Below are positions 35,997 through 46,600 of a stretch of 64,000 nucleotides of DNA, in pieces (the stretch's first letter is position 1; each line of letters opens with the position of its first letter). The notes under the pieces were generated by a model. It ran no database searches. It was given only the letters and a program-made list of their open reading frames with translations, and was not told where the DNA came from. A program made the translations under genes and the position numbers. Origin of the DNA: Ignavibacteriaceae bacterium (GTDB taxonomy: Bacteria; Bacteroidota; Ignavibacteria; Ignavibacteriales; Ignavibacteriaceae); the NCBI GenBank assembly GCA_023229425.1, contig JALNZG010000011.1, forward strand, positions 1 through 64,000, written 5' to 3'.

Positions 35997-38900
35997 ATGA
36001 AATCAAAACTTATCATTGTTTTCACGGTTATTATTCTAACAGGTACAATATTTCTACTTGTTGGACTCCATAATTCTGCTAAGAAGGAGGTAGTCCAGAG
36101 ATTTCAATCCCGGCAGCTTTTTACCGCCCGGCAGTTATCTAAAGAACTTGAATCATGCCTCCGAGACGAATCCCTTGCAGTTGAGATCCTTTCCTCATTA
36201 CCAGCTTTACAAAATAAAAAAATTGATGCCGTTGTAGATGTTGTTCAAGAATATTTTGAGTATTTGAAAAAAGATCATGTGAAATCAATCAACATACATG
36301 ATGAAAAAGGGACAATCATATACTCGACACTAAGAGACGCTGTTTCTTTCGACCATAGTGATACGAAATTTTTTGCTTGGGCAGTTCAAAGGAAAAACAA
36401 AGGAGAGCTGTTTATAACTGCTGAAGTACCGTTCATGTTTTCTAAGTCGAGTAAAAATTCTACTTTTCAAGTAATGATTGTTGCTCCAATCTATGGAGAA
36501 TCTACCCCGGTTGTATCAAGTTCAATAAATCCACTCCATAAAGAATTTTCTGATAAATTTGTCGGAATAGTATCTGTTACTGTGGATTTAGATGAAATTC
36601 TGACATCATTTTTTCGTGCAGATAGTTCTCATAAAAGCAAACAGGATGCATGGCTTTTAGACAAAGACGGAACCGTATTATATCAAGCCGAGCATCCGGA
36701 AATGATTATGTTTAATGTACATCAGCAGGATGAATCTTGTCTTGAATGCCACGATTCGTTTAAATATGTTGAATCAATTCTTTCCCAAACCACAGGCTCA
36801 ACAGAATATCAGCTAAAAGAAAGTCCTCAAAAGTTATCGAGTTTTGTTACACTCAACTTTAGAAATATTTCTTGGAAAGTTGTTGTAAATACTCCACTTG
36901 ATGAGATTACTGATTTTGTCGATAAAAATAGTAACCAAACGTTAGCGCTTATTGCCGTCATCTCACTTATACTCATAGGTTTTTCCTTTTCTCTTTCACG
37001 CAGTACCAGGTTGAAAGCGAAGGATGAAATAGATGCAGAAAAACTGCGCGGGCAACAAGCATTTAATTTGATTTTAGAGAGCGCCGGTGAAGGTATCTTT
37101 GGTCTTGACCTTAACGGCAACCACACGTTTATTAATCCTATGGCTGCGAAATTACTTGGGTATAAAATCGAGGAATTGATAGGAAAGCATAGCCATACTT
37201 TGTGGCACCATACCCGCCCCAACGGTGATCCATATCCAGGAAAAGATTGCCATATTTATGCAACTCTACATGAAGGGGTTTCACATTCCGGGGAGGAATT
37301 TTTCTGGCGGAAAGACGGTTCGGGATTTCAAGTTGATTTTAGTACTACACCAATTTTAGAATCGGGTAAAGTTGTTGGTGCTGTCGTTACGTTTCGAGAT
37401 ATTACAAAACGTAAGTTTGCTGAAGAAGCGCTCCGGGCAAGTGAAGAGCGATTTCGTTCAGTCACTCAATCTGCTAACGATGCGATAATTATTGCTAACA
37501 GAGTAGGAACAATTTTAGGGTGGAACAAAGGGGCGGAAAAAATATTTGGTTTTGCGGATGCAGAGATTATTGGGAAATCTCTTGAGTTGATAGTCCCTCT
37601 TGATTACAGGAAGAAACACCATACAGGTATAGAACGACTCGGTTCTGAAAGCGAACGTCATATCATTGGGAAAACAATGGAACTTCAAGGGTTACATAAA
37701 AGCGGGAATGTAATTCCTGTAGAATTATCACTTTCTGAATGGAAAACCTCTAATGAAACTTTTTATACCGGGATTATTCGTGATATATCCGAAGGCAAAA
37801 AAGCAGAGGAAGAACAGGAAAAACAGAGAGAAATTTTAGAAAAGTTATATGATCTCTCAGGTCTCCTGGCAGAAGATATGACACTTGAGCAGAGCCTTGA
37901 AAAAGGATTGCAAATAATCCTTTCGACTTCTTTTTTACGTTTGGAACAAATTGGCGGTCTGTTTCTTGCCGAGAATGGGAAAAAAGAATTAGTTCTGAAG
38001 TGCAGCATTAATTTACCGGAAGCATTGCAAACCATGTGTGCACATGTTCCTTTTGGACACTGCCTTTGTGGCAGAGCCGCAAGTTCGGGCAAAATTCAAT
38101 TCGCTGATTGCGTGGATGAAAAGCACGATAACCTTTATCCTGGAATAATAGCGCATGGGCATTACAATATCCCCATCTTTTCTGATGGAGAAGTGGTCGG
38201 AGTAATTGTTGTTTATTTACCCGTTGGACATATTTCTAATCCTCTTGAAGTGAGTTTTTTACAATCCGCAGCGGATGTATTCTCCGCTGTTATTATCCGC
38301 AAACATGCTGAAAATGAAATCAAATCTAAGAACCAACAACTGCAAAAAACAAATTCGGAGAAGGATAAATTTTTTTCAATTATCGCACATGATTTAAAAA
38401 GTCCTTTCAATGGTTTGTTGGGTTTAACAGAAATAATGGCATCAGAAGATGAAGATATTTCTAAAGATGAATTGTTGGATTACAGCAAGTCATTGCACAA
38501 ATCTGCTTCATCCGTTTATAAGTTATTAGAAAATTTATTGGAATGGGCGCAGATACAAAAAGGTTCAATAACTTTTTCACCTGAAGAATTGAATATATCG
38601 ACCGAGGTTACACAAAATATTGAAATATTAAATCAAAGAGCCTTACAAAAAGGCATTACCATTATAAATGAAGTTGATGAAACTCAAAAAGTTTATGCTG
38701 ATGAAAAAATGATTAATACTGTACTCAGAAATTTTTTATCTAATGCAGTAAAATTTACAAAACAGGATGGGAAAATTATTGTACGCACTAAAAAGCTTGA
38801 CGATAAAATGATAGAAGTTTCTGTGCAGGATACCGGTGTTGGAATGGCGGAAAAGGATGTAATACGGCTGTTCAAGATGGAAGAATCCCGACTTGTCGGG

Positions 38901-39059
38901 ACACAAGGAACGGAGGGTGAACCAAGCACCGGGTTGGGTTTACTGCTCTGTAAAGAATTTGTTGAAAAAAATGGCGGAAAAGTTTGGGCGGAAAGCACAA
39001 AGGGAGAAGGCTCAATATTTTATTTTACAGTTCCGGAGTGCAATAACAAAAATATTTAG
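35997..39059 (+). CDS. PAS/GAF sensor histidine kinase with periplasmic CXXCH haem-c motif
   Basis: A 1020-residue membrane kinase. TM1 at about 4-25, an extracytoplasmic sensor region to about 310 with Cache-like features, and TM2 at about 313-334. The sensor contains C248-L-E-C251-H252, the CXXCH signature for covalent haem c, close to the membrane. The cytoplasmic part is PAS (about 350-475), PAS (about 480-600), GAF (about 610-775), HisKA with H798 in IIAHDLKSPF, and an HATPase domain (NAVKFT, DTGVGM, STGLGLLLCKEF). No receiver domain. Codons for residues 964-969 include a copy of a dispersed palindrome. The sensor half resembles the next gene, while the kinase half resembles the genes at 43633 and 46905. 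Possible signals are redox state, NO or another haem ligand. Confidence 0.85.
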   Translation: MKSKLIIVFTVIILTGTIFLLVGLHNSAKKEVVQRFQSRQLFTARQLSKELESCLRDESLAVEILSSLPALQNKKIDAVVDVVQEYFEYLKKDHVKSINIHDEKGTIIYSTLRDAVSFDHSDTKFFAWAVQRKNKGELFITAEVPFMFSKSSKNSTFQVMIVAPIYGESTPVVSSSINPLHKEFSDKFVGIVSVTVDLDEILTSFFRADSSHKSKQDAWLLDKDGTVLYQAEHPEMIMFNVHQQDESCLECHDSFKYVESILSQTTGSTEYQLKESPQKLSSFVTLNFRNISWKVVVNTPLDEITDFVDKNSNQTLALIAVISLILIGFSFSLSRSTRLKAKDEIDAEKLRGQQAFNLILESAGEGIFGLDLNGNHTFINPMAAKLLGYKIEELIGKHSHTLWHHTRPNGDPYPGKDCHIYATLHEGVSHSGEEFFWRKDGSGFQVDFSTTPILESGKVVGAVVTFRDITKRKFAEEALRASEERFRSVTQSANDAIIIANRVGTILGWNKGAEKIFGFADAEIIGKSLELIVPLDYRKKHHTGIERLGSESERHIIGKTMELQGLHKSGNVIPVELSLSEWKTSNETFYTGIIRDISEGKKAEEEQEKQREILEKLYDLSGLLAEDMTLEQSLEKGLQIILSTSFLRLEQIGGLFLAENGKKELVLKCSINLPEALQTMCAHVPFGHCLCGRAASSGKIQFADCVDEKHDNLYPGIIAHGHYNIPIFSDGEVVGVIVVYLPVGHISNPLEVSFLQSAADVFSAVIIRKHAENEIKSKNQQLQKTNSEKDKFFSIIAHDLKSPFNGLLGLTEIMASEDEDISKDELLDYSKSLHKSASSVYKLLENLLEWAQIQKGSITFSPEELNISTEVTQNIEILNQRALQKGITIINEVDETQKVYADEKMINTVLRNFLSNAVKFTKQDGKIIVRTKKLDDKMIEVSVQDTGVGMAEKDVIRLFKMEESRLVGTQGTEGEPSTGLGLLLCKEFVEKNGGKVWAESTKGEGSIFYFTVPECNNKNI
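38886..38901. repeat. REP-like palindrome TCCCGACTTGTCGGGA inside a kinase gene
   Basis: This near-perfect 16-base palindrome lies inside the ATP-lid coding region of the kinase gene 35997-39059 and adds residues of the type SRLVG that the paralogous kinases lack. The same word occurs between genes at 48166-48181 and in a variant form at 43150-43165. Confidence 0.6.
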
Positions 39060-39065
39060 TCGTTC

Positions 39066-39154
39066 CTTCGTGGTTCTTCGTGAAAATTTCTTCGTGGTTC
39101 TTCGTGAAAGGATTTTTGTTCTTACACGAAGAAGGCACGAAGTTACACGAAGAA
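39066..39154. repeat. TTCGTG direct and inverted repeats between two sensor kinase genes
   Basis: A 20-base word beginning CTTCGTGGTTCTTCGTG occurs twice with no mismatch (39066-39085 and 39090-39109). The following stretch 39125-39154 carries three CACGAAG units that are its inverted complement. Together they can fold into a large, partly alternative hairpin in the 147-base gap between the two haem-motif kinase genes. It could attenuate or end the transcript, or be a mobile-element remnant. Confidence 0.5.
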
Positions 39155-39206
39155 TCTTGGTTGAGATCCTCTGAATGAAAGTATTAGAAATAAAAAGGTT
39201 ACTCTT

Positions 39207-42200
39207 ATGAAATCAAATATTGTTATTGTTGCATCTACGGTGATTGTTTTAACGATAATTACGTTTCTGCTCTTCGATCTTCATAACTCAACTGATGACG
39301 AAATAATCAAAAGATTTAATGCTCAGCAGATTACTGCCACAAATCAAATAGCAAGAGAGATAAAATCTTTTTTATGCAAACGTGCTCAAGGTATAGAAAT
39401 TTTAGTATCATTAGCCTCGCTCCAACATCAGGATATAAAACCCCTTGTTTCGGAGGTACAAAATTTCTTTGGACATGTAAAGGAAAATAGTGTCAAAGTG
39501 ATTAGCGTTTATGATGATAAAGGAACGATCATCTACTCAACCGCTAAAGCAGCCATCGGGCGCAACTACGGGCAATTGGATTACTTCCAATGGGCAATGA
39601 AAAAAGAAAACAAGGGGAAGCAATTTATTTCTTCACTGATTCAAAAAACAGAGAACAAAACCGAGCCTCTTCCTTATTTTCGCTTTCTTATTGTTTCACC
39701 TATCTATCAAGTTAAATCAAATAAATTTGTAGGAATTGTAACAGAAACGATCGACTTGAAGGAAGTGCTGTCCGCTTTTTTACCTTTGGTTAGTCCATCC
39801 GTGGTTAAAGAGAACGTCTGGATTTTGGATAAAGACGGAACAGTGTTGTTTCAATCCGAGCATCCGGAAATGGTTCTACGAAATATAAAGAAGGTTGATG
39901 AATCTTGTAACCGCTGCCATACTTCCTTTGATTATGTTGAAAGAATTCTTTCTTCAAAAAATGGAAGCTTCGAATATGAACTTAAAGATAAACCGAAAAA
40001 ATTAGCAAGTTTTACAACGTTAGCATTTAAAAACATTTCCTGGACGCTTGTTCTTAATCTGCCCTCCGAAGAAGTAACAGGGTTTTTAGACAATCATAAC
40101 AGAAGCACTTTGCTGCTTATTAGTCTAATAGCTTTTGCATTTATGGGAGGAACTTTACTGATTGTCCGGAGTAACCTGCAAAAGTCAAAGATAGAAACCG
40201 AACTGGAGAAGTTCCGTTCAAAACGAACATTTAGTTTGATATTAGAGAATGCAGGCGAAGGCATCTTTGGACTTGACCTTGACGGCTACCATACTTTTGT
40301 CAATCCGGCGGCGGCGGATTTACTTGGCTATAAAATAGAGGAATTGGTTGGAAAGTATAGTCATTCTATATGGCACTATGCTCTTCCCACCGGAGAACCT
40401 TATCCTTGCGAAGATTGCCATATTTATGCAACTCTTCACGATGGAACTTCTCATTCCGGTGAGGAATATTTTTGGCGGAAAGATAGGACAGGCTTCCCGG
40501 TTGATTTTAGTACGACACCAATTTTAGAAAATGGAAAAGTTGTTGGGGCAGTTGTAATATTCCGCGATATAACCGAACGGAAAATGTCACAAGAAGCAAT
40601 TAAACAGCAACTCGGATTTGCCAATGCGCTTAATGAAATAGCAGACGTTATTATTTCATCAGAGGACAGCAACATTATCTTAGAAAAAACTACTGATATT
40701 TTAGGAGAAACTCTTGATGTTGACCGTTGTTTAATTTATGATGTTAATTTCCCCAGCAATCAACTAACCGCTTTTAGCGAATGGTTAAATCCGAACTATT
40801 CTGATATCCAACCGACCAAAGGAGTTTATCCGGTTGATGTTTTCATCAGCGGTATAACTGAAATGAGAAAAACCAAACAGTATTTAGCTAGCCACTTTGA
40901 TAACATAAATCCCATTTTGTTAAAAGATAATTCCGATAAAATATTACACGAGCAAATGAGTATTAGAAGTGGTCTCTGGTATCCATTCGCTTTTTATCCT
41001 GATGGATACCACCTCTTAGTGCTTAACGAGACGCACCAAAAAAGGGAATGGACAAAAGAAGAAGTTGATTTTCTTAATTCCTTAAGCCACCAGGTTAACA
41101 TTTCATTGGAAAAAATTCGCCTTCTTGAGACAAAAAGACATTCAGAAGAAGAAATAAGAATGCTTGCCGCTTCTCTTAAAAGAATAAATGAATGTGTCAG
41201 CATTACCGATGTTGAAAATACTATCCTTTTTGTAAACGAAGCATTCCTAAAGACGTATGGGTATAGCGAAGAAGAAGTGTTAGGTAAAAATATAACGATT
41301 GTCAGTTCATTAAAAAGTCCGCAGAAAGCCGTTGAAGAAGTTCTTCCCGCTACTTTACAAGGCGGGTGGAATGGAGAGCTATTTAATAAACGAAAAGACG
41401 GAAGTGAATTTCCCATTTACCTTTCTACAACAGTTATTGAGAAAAAAGATGGGGGACCAAATTATCTTATTGGAATAGCGATTGATATTACCGAGCGCAA
41501 ACGTGCCGAGCAAGAAATTGTTTCTCAAAAAAATAGATTTGCACAATTGTTTGACAACTCGCCGATTGCAATTGCTTTATTAGACGATCAGGATAAAATC
41601 GTTCATATCAACGAATCATTTTCAGCACTGTTCGGTTATTATCTTGAAGAAATTAAAGGAAAGTTTATTAACGACTTAATAGTTCCACCCGGATTGAAAG
41701 AGGAAGCTAAGAGCTATTCGGAACAAACACGAGTGGGTAATCAAGTAAATAAAGAAAGTTACCGTAAGAAAAAGGATGGATCACTTGCTTATGTTCAAAT
41801 CATTGGCGTACCTGTAACAGTAAATGATAAGACGGTTGGTATTTACGGTATGTATGTGGATATGACCCAAAGAAAAGAAGCCGAAGAAAAAATGAGAACG
41901 GCAAAAGAATTAGCTGAGTTAGCAAATAAACTAAAAGACGCATTTATAAATAATATGTCGCACGAAATCCGAACACCTTTGAACGGGATATTAGGAATGT
42001 CAGGCCTCATCAAAGAAAACTATTCACAGTATATGGTAGAAGACGACGAATCCTTATTTACGGGAATTGATAGCGCGGCACAACGGATTATTAGAACCGT
42101 AGATATGATCTTAAATTATTCACGCTTGCAAACCGGCGAGTTTACGGTCATCCCAAAAGAAATAAATCTTCTTGAAATATGTGAACGCATAATCAATCAG

Positions 42201-43061
42201 AACAAAGATATCGCGGATAAGAAAAACCTTGGATTGATATTTAATAACAGTAGCGAGGAAGGAATAATAATTGGTGATGACTATTCGATAACCCAGGCTG
42301 TTTCCAATTTGATAGACAACGCTGTAAAATATACTCAAAAAGGATTTGTAAGCGTTAGTCTTCTAAACAAAAGTGACGACGAGTTGATCCTTGAAATAAA
42401 AGACAGCGGTATTGGTATAAGCGAAGAATATTTAGAACATCTTTTTGAACCTTACAGACAAGAGGAAATGGGATACGGAAGATCGTATGAAGGTCTTGGG
42501 CTCGGACTTTCGTTGGTTAAAAAGTTCTTAGATTTGAACAATGCGCACATCTCCGTAGTAAGTAAAAAAGGAGAGGGGACAACCTTTGCGGTAACGTTCA
42601 CCAAAGCGATGAAACCGAAAAAAGAAACTACGTTACGAGAAAAAAATATCACCAAAGTTGAACCGTTGGATAGAGCACAAAACCGCATACCGTCGCAGGC
42701 ATGCTTAGTGCTGATAGTTGAAGATGACGTCATAAACCAGGTAACGATAAACAGATTGCTAAAAAACCTTTATAATACACTGATTGTAAGTTCCTCCGAT
42801 GAAGCGCTCGACGTCCTAAAAAAGAATAAAGTTGATATGATCTTAATGGATATTTCGATCAGTGGGTCAAAAAACGGATTGGAATTAACCAAAGAATTAA
42901 AGGCATCAAAGGAATACCAGCATATTCCGGTAATTGCAGTAACGGCACACGCATTTGATAAAGACCGGCAGAACGCCTTAGCTGCAGGCTGTGATGAATA
43001 TTTGGCGAAACCATTTACAAAAGAATCATTGCTGGAAATGATACACACGTTAATTGCCTAG
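39207..43061 (+). CDS. Hybrid PAS/GAF sensor kinase with haem-c motif and receiver domain
   Basis: A 1284-residue hybrid kinase. TM1 at about 5-23; the extracytoplasmic sensor has C234-N-R-C237-H238, again a CXXCH haem-c motif at nearly the same place as in the preceding gene; TM2 at about 308-330. Then PAS (about 345-470), GAF (about 475-640), PAS (about 645-770), PAS (about 775-900), HisKA with H919 in NNMSHEIRTPLNG, an HATPase domain (NAVKYT, DSGIGIS, GLGLGLSLVKKF), and a C-terminal receiver (about 1160-1284) with D1215 in MILMDIS and K in YLAKPF. The first PAS region shares the HIYATLH-x-G-x-SHSGEE stretch with the gene upstream, a sign of duplication. Its kinase core is of another type (MSHEIRTP) than the neighbouring kinases. 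Confidence 0.87.
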   Translation: MKSNIVIVASTVIVLTIITFLLFDLHNSTDDEIIKRFNAQQITATNQIAREIKSFLCKRAQGIEILVSLASLQHQDIKPLVSEVQNFFGHVKENSVKVISVYDDKGTIIYSTAKAAIGRNYGQLDYFQWAMKKENKGKQFISSLIQKTENKTEPLPYFRFLIVSPIYQVKSNKFVGIVTETIDLKEVLSAFLPLVSPSVVKENVWILDKDGTVLFQSEHPEMVLRNIKKVDESCNRCHTSFDYVERILSSKNGSFEYELKDKPKKLASFTTLAFKNISWTLVLNLPSEEVTGFLDNHNRSTLLLISLIAFAFMGGTLLIVRSNLQKSKIETELEKFRSKRTFSLILENAGEGIFGLDLDGYHTFVNPAAADLLGYKIEELVGKYSHSIWHYALPTGEPYPCEDCHIYATLHDGTSHSGEEYFWRKDRTGFPVDFSTTPILENGKVVGAVVIFRDITERKMSQEAIKQQLGFANALNEIADVIISSEDSNIILEKTTDILGETLDVDRCLIYDVNFPSNQLTAFSEWLNPNYSDIQPTKGVYPVDVFISGITEMRKTKQYLASHFDNINPILLKDNSDKILHEQMSIRSGLWYPFAFYPDGYHLLVLNETHQKREWTKEEVDFLNSLSHQVNISLEKIRLLETKRHSEEEIRMLAASLKRINECVSITDVENTILFVNEAFLKTYGYSEEEVLGKNITIVSSLKSPQKAVEEVLPATLQGGWNGELFNKRKDGSEFPIYLSTTVIEKKDGGPNYLIGIAIDITERKRAEQEIVSQKNRFAQLFDNSPIAIALLDDQDKIVHINESFSALFGYYLEEIKGKFINDLIVPPGLKEEAKSYSEQTRVGNQVNKESYRKKKDGSLAYVQIIGVPVTVNDKTVGIYGMYVDMTQRKEAEEKMRTAKELAELANKLKDAFINNMSHEIRTPLNGILGMSGLIKENYSQYMVEDDESLFTGIDSAAQRIIRTVDMILNYSRLQTGEFTVIPKEINLLEICERIINQNKDIADKKNLGLIFNNSSEEGIIIGDDYSITQAVSNLIDNAVKYTQKGFVSVSLLNKSDDELILEIKDSGIGISEEYLEHLFEPYRQEEMGYGRSYEGLGLGLSLVKKFLDLNNAHISVVSKKGEGTTFAVTFTKAMKPKKETTLREKNITKVEPLDRAQNRIPSQACLVLIVEDDVINQVTINRLLKNLYNTLIVSSSDEALDVLKKNKVDMILMDISISGSKNGLELTKELKASKEYQHIPVIAVTAHAFDKDRQNALAAGCDEYLAKPFTKESLLEMIHTLIA

Positions 43062-43149
43062 CTCAGCAAGCTGAAATGTTTGATGGCTGATTTTTGATGG
43101 TTGATGTAATCACCGCAAATCGCTACAAATATCTTGACACAAAAATCAA

Positions 43150-43165
43150 TCCTGACGTGTCGGGA
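43150..43165. repeat. Diverged copy of the TCCCGACTTGTCGGGA palindrome
   Basis: TCCTGACGTGTCGGGA at 43150-43165 is a variant of the palindrome at 48166 and 38886. The flanking ACATGTCAATACTATA matches the flank of the 48166 copy (CCATGTCAATACCATA), so the repeat unit is longer than the palindrome. The rest of 43062-43444 contains no supported gene. Confidence 0.5.
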
Positions 43166-43444
43166 TACATGTCAATACTATAAATTACTTTTTATTTCTT
43201 GGGAATAAGAATAAAGAGTTATAGTTTTAATAAACTGATTAAACAAATTAAAATGACTAAGTGATAAGTTACTTTGAAAAGCTGTTTAAGAAATACTACT
43301 GAACCCACAAAAAACTTCTACAACTTTTGATATTACAATAAGCTAAAAAAAAAGAGTGACTAAGCATTGTTAAACTCTACGGAGTCTTTTTAATGGGCTT
43401 AACTCTGTTATATTTGTGCTAAACAAGGTTACGGGAAAATCGTT

Positions 43445-43642
43445 ATGATAATTCATTCTAAGACAATAAAAGAACTGAAACGTGAGAGCGAATCTATGGA
43501 AGCTCAGTTTGAAAAAGGCACCACCAAACGGAAGCAGCCGGAAGAAGCAAGCATGCAGGCGGAAGGCGCACTGAAGAACCGCTCATGCCATTTTCCCAAA
43601 ATAGCCGCTTCATTTTATAGAGTGAGGATTATATGCCGCTAA
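43445..43642 (+). CDS. Doubtful small ORF, possibly a kinase-linker remnant (65 aa)
   Basis: A 65-codon ORF that overlaps the start of the next kinase gene by 10 bases. It has no Shine-Dalgarno sequence. The middle (TTKRKQPEEASMQAEGALKN) strongly resembles the coiled linker that follows PAS domains in sensor kinases (the D-I-T-E-R-K-x-A-E-E-A-L type), as if left over from a rearranged kinase gene. The overlap could allow translational coupling if it is expressed. I cannot assign a function, and it may be only a relic. Confidence 0.28.
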   Translation: MIIHSKTIKELKRESESMEAQFEKGTTKRKQPEEASMQAEGALKNRSCHFPKIAASFYRVRIICR

Positions 43643-46600
43643 AGAAATTGTTTCGTTTTCTTTTAGGAATTCAATTCGTGTTGGGAATTGGTTTGGTGAT
43701 TCTTACTCTCTTATTGTTTCTCACACAGAAAGACCTGAGCGAGAGCCAGCATGTTCATTTCCAATCGTATCTACTGGCGGATGAACTGCGACAGAGTTCG
43801 GATGATCTTACACGTATGGCAAGAGCTTATGCTATTACCGGCGACGTTGAGTTCGAAAAGAAATACTGGGAAATCCTTGCTATCCGTAACGGCAAAAGTC
43901 CCCGCCCCGTTAATTACAACCGTATTTACTGGGATTTTGTTATAGCAACAGGGCAGAAACCGCGCACCGATAGTGAGGCATTATCACTTCATGATTTGAT
44001 GCTCAAAGAAGGATTTACAAAAGCCGAGTTTGAGAAATTAGCCTTAGCGCAGAAGAATTCGGATGGACTGGTTAAAACAGAAATGATCGCTATGAATGCT
44101 GTAAAAGGGCTGTTTGATGATGGCTCAGGTAATTTTACACTAAAGAAAAAACCGGACCGCGAGATGGCGATAAGAATAATGAATGATGAAGCATACCATA
44201 AAATCAAAGCTGAAATCATGAAACCGATCGATGAATTCTATGCTATGTTCGATGAAAGAACAACGGGAGACGTTAGAATTTACGAACGGCATGCAATGAA
44301 TTTGCTCTGGTCATTAGGCGTGCTCATCTTAACCATCATGGGAATGTTCGGATATTCCTTTGTGATCATCCAGCGTCAGATCAACAAGCGAATGCAAGCG
44401 GAAGAATCATTGAGTAAGAGTGAGAAACAATTTCGGGCGCTTTTTGAAAACGCCAGTGACGGAATAATTTATCTTTCATCAAAAAATCAAATCGTCAAAA
44501 CAAATAATTCGTTTGCAAAGATGCACGGCTACACTGTTGACGAGATGAACAATATAACATTGCAGGATCTTGATGTTGAGGATCTGTCAAAATTGATGCC
44601 CGAAAGGACGAAGAGGATAGTGAATGGCGAAGATATTCGATTCGAGGTGCAACACTTTCATAAGGAAGGACATATCATTGATCTTGAAGTTGTAACAAGC
44701 ATGGTTAACTTTGGGGAAGAAAATCTTATTGTGGCTTTTCACCGCGACATTACTGAGCGGAAGCGGGCGGAAGAAAAACTAAGAATGTATGAACAAGTTT
44801 TTAACAGCATTAATGATGTTATTAATGTTGCCGATTTGAACGATGCTATTGTTTTTGTAAACCCGGCGTTTTGTAAAACTTACGGATATACCGAAGCAGA
44901 ACTTATCGGGAAAAACAGCAGTTTATTTTGGTCGGAACGTAATCCGAAAGAAGTTGTGGAACAAATCTTACCGGCAACTTTAAATGGAGGATGGAAAGGA
45001 GAATTATTCAACAAAAGAAAAGATGGAACGGAGTTCCCGATTTACCTTTCAACTTCGGTAATTAAAAATGATGCGGGAGAACAAATTGCCGTTGTAGGAA
45101 TAGTAGAAGATATTACCGAACGGAAGCGAGAGGATTTGGAACGACAAGTAATGCATGAGATTACAAAGGGTGTTACCACCACTTCAAATCTCGACGAATT
45201 GTTGAAATTGATTCATCAATCTCTTAAGCAAGTACTTTATGCAGAGAATATTTTCATAGCGCTTCATGATCCAAATACCGGACTCTTTAGCTTCCCCTAT
45301 TTTGTAGATAAGTTCGATCCAACTCCTGAACCGGTTGCAATGAGTAAAAGCTGTACTGCTTATGTTTTCCGCATGGGTAAACCATTACTCTTAACACAAG
45401 AATTATTTGATCAGCTCGAAAAACGAAATGAAGTTGAGTTAGTCGGCACAAATTCACCGTCTTGGATCGGTATACCGTTACAAACACCTTCAATGACAAT
45501 CGGTGTTTTAATACTTCAACACTACGAAGAGGAGAATGTCTATTCGGAACAAGATGTTAAATTTCTCGAATCAGTTGGAAGCCAAATTGCTCTGGCTATT
45601 GAACGAAAACGAGCGGAAGATGAGTTGAAAGAGAGCGAAGAAATGTTCCGTAGATTGTTTGACGAATCAAACGATCCAATTTTACTCCTTGATGAAACTG
45701 GCTTCTTCGACTGTAATCCATCAACAGTTTCACTTCTCGGATATACTTCCAAAGAAGAATTTCTTAATAAAAAACCGTGGGAACTTTCTCCGGAAAAACA
45801 GCCTGACGGGCAGCTCTCTTCCTTAAAAGCAAAAATGATGATAGACAAAGCGATAGCAGAAGGGTATAATCGATTTGAGTGGATACATACAAAATTAGAT
45901 GGAAGTGATGTCCCGGTTGAAGTAATGTTGACACCAATTCAATTAAAAGGGAAGCAGATACTTTATACTATTTGGCGGGACATTGCTGAACGGAAGCGTG
46001 CGGAAGTAGAAATTAAAAAACAGAATGAACAACTAGAAGAACTCAATGCTACAAAAGATAAATTCTTCTCCATCATTGCTCACGATTTAAGAAGTCCGTT
46101 CCAGGGTTTTTTATCAATGACAGAAATGATAGCTGAAAATATTAGTGAATTTTCAAATGAAGACATAGTAAAGTTTATCGGTGAATTAAATAAATCAGCA
46201 CGGAATCTTTATAAGCTGCTTCAAAATCTATTGGACTGGGCACAGTTGAAAAAGGGTTCATTTGATTTTACTCCGGCTGAGTTTTCCCTATCAGCAACCG
46301 TTTCTGCAAATATTGAGCAAATAAATAAAAGAGCGATACAAAAAGGAATATCGATAGTCAATGAAGTTTCTGAAAATCAAAAAATATTTGTTGATGAAAG
46401 GATGTTCAATAGTGTTCTTGGCAATCTTCTTTCGAATGCAGTTAAGTTCACAAGAAATGAAGGGAAAGTTACTATCAAATCAAAAACGGTTGGTAATGGG
46501 ATAGTGGAAATTGCTGTGGAAGATTCAGGAGTTGGAATGTCTGAACGCACTCTAAATAAACTCTTCAAAATAGACGAAAAAGTTGGGCAAAAAGGAACGG

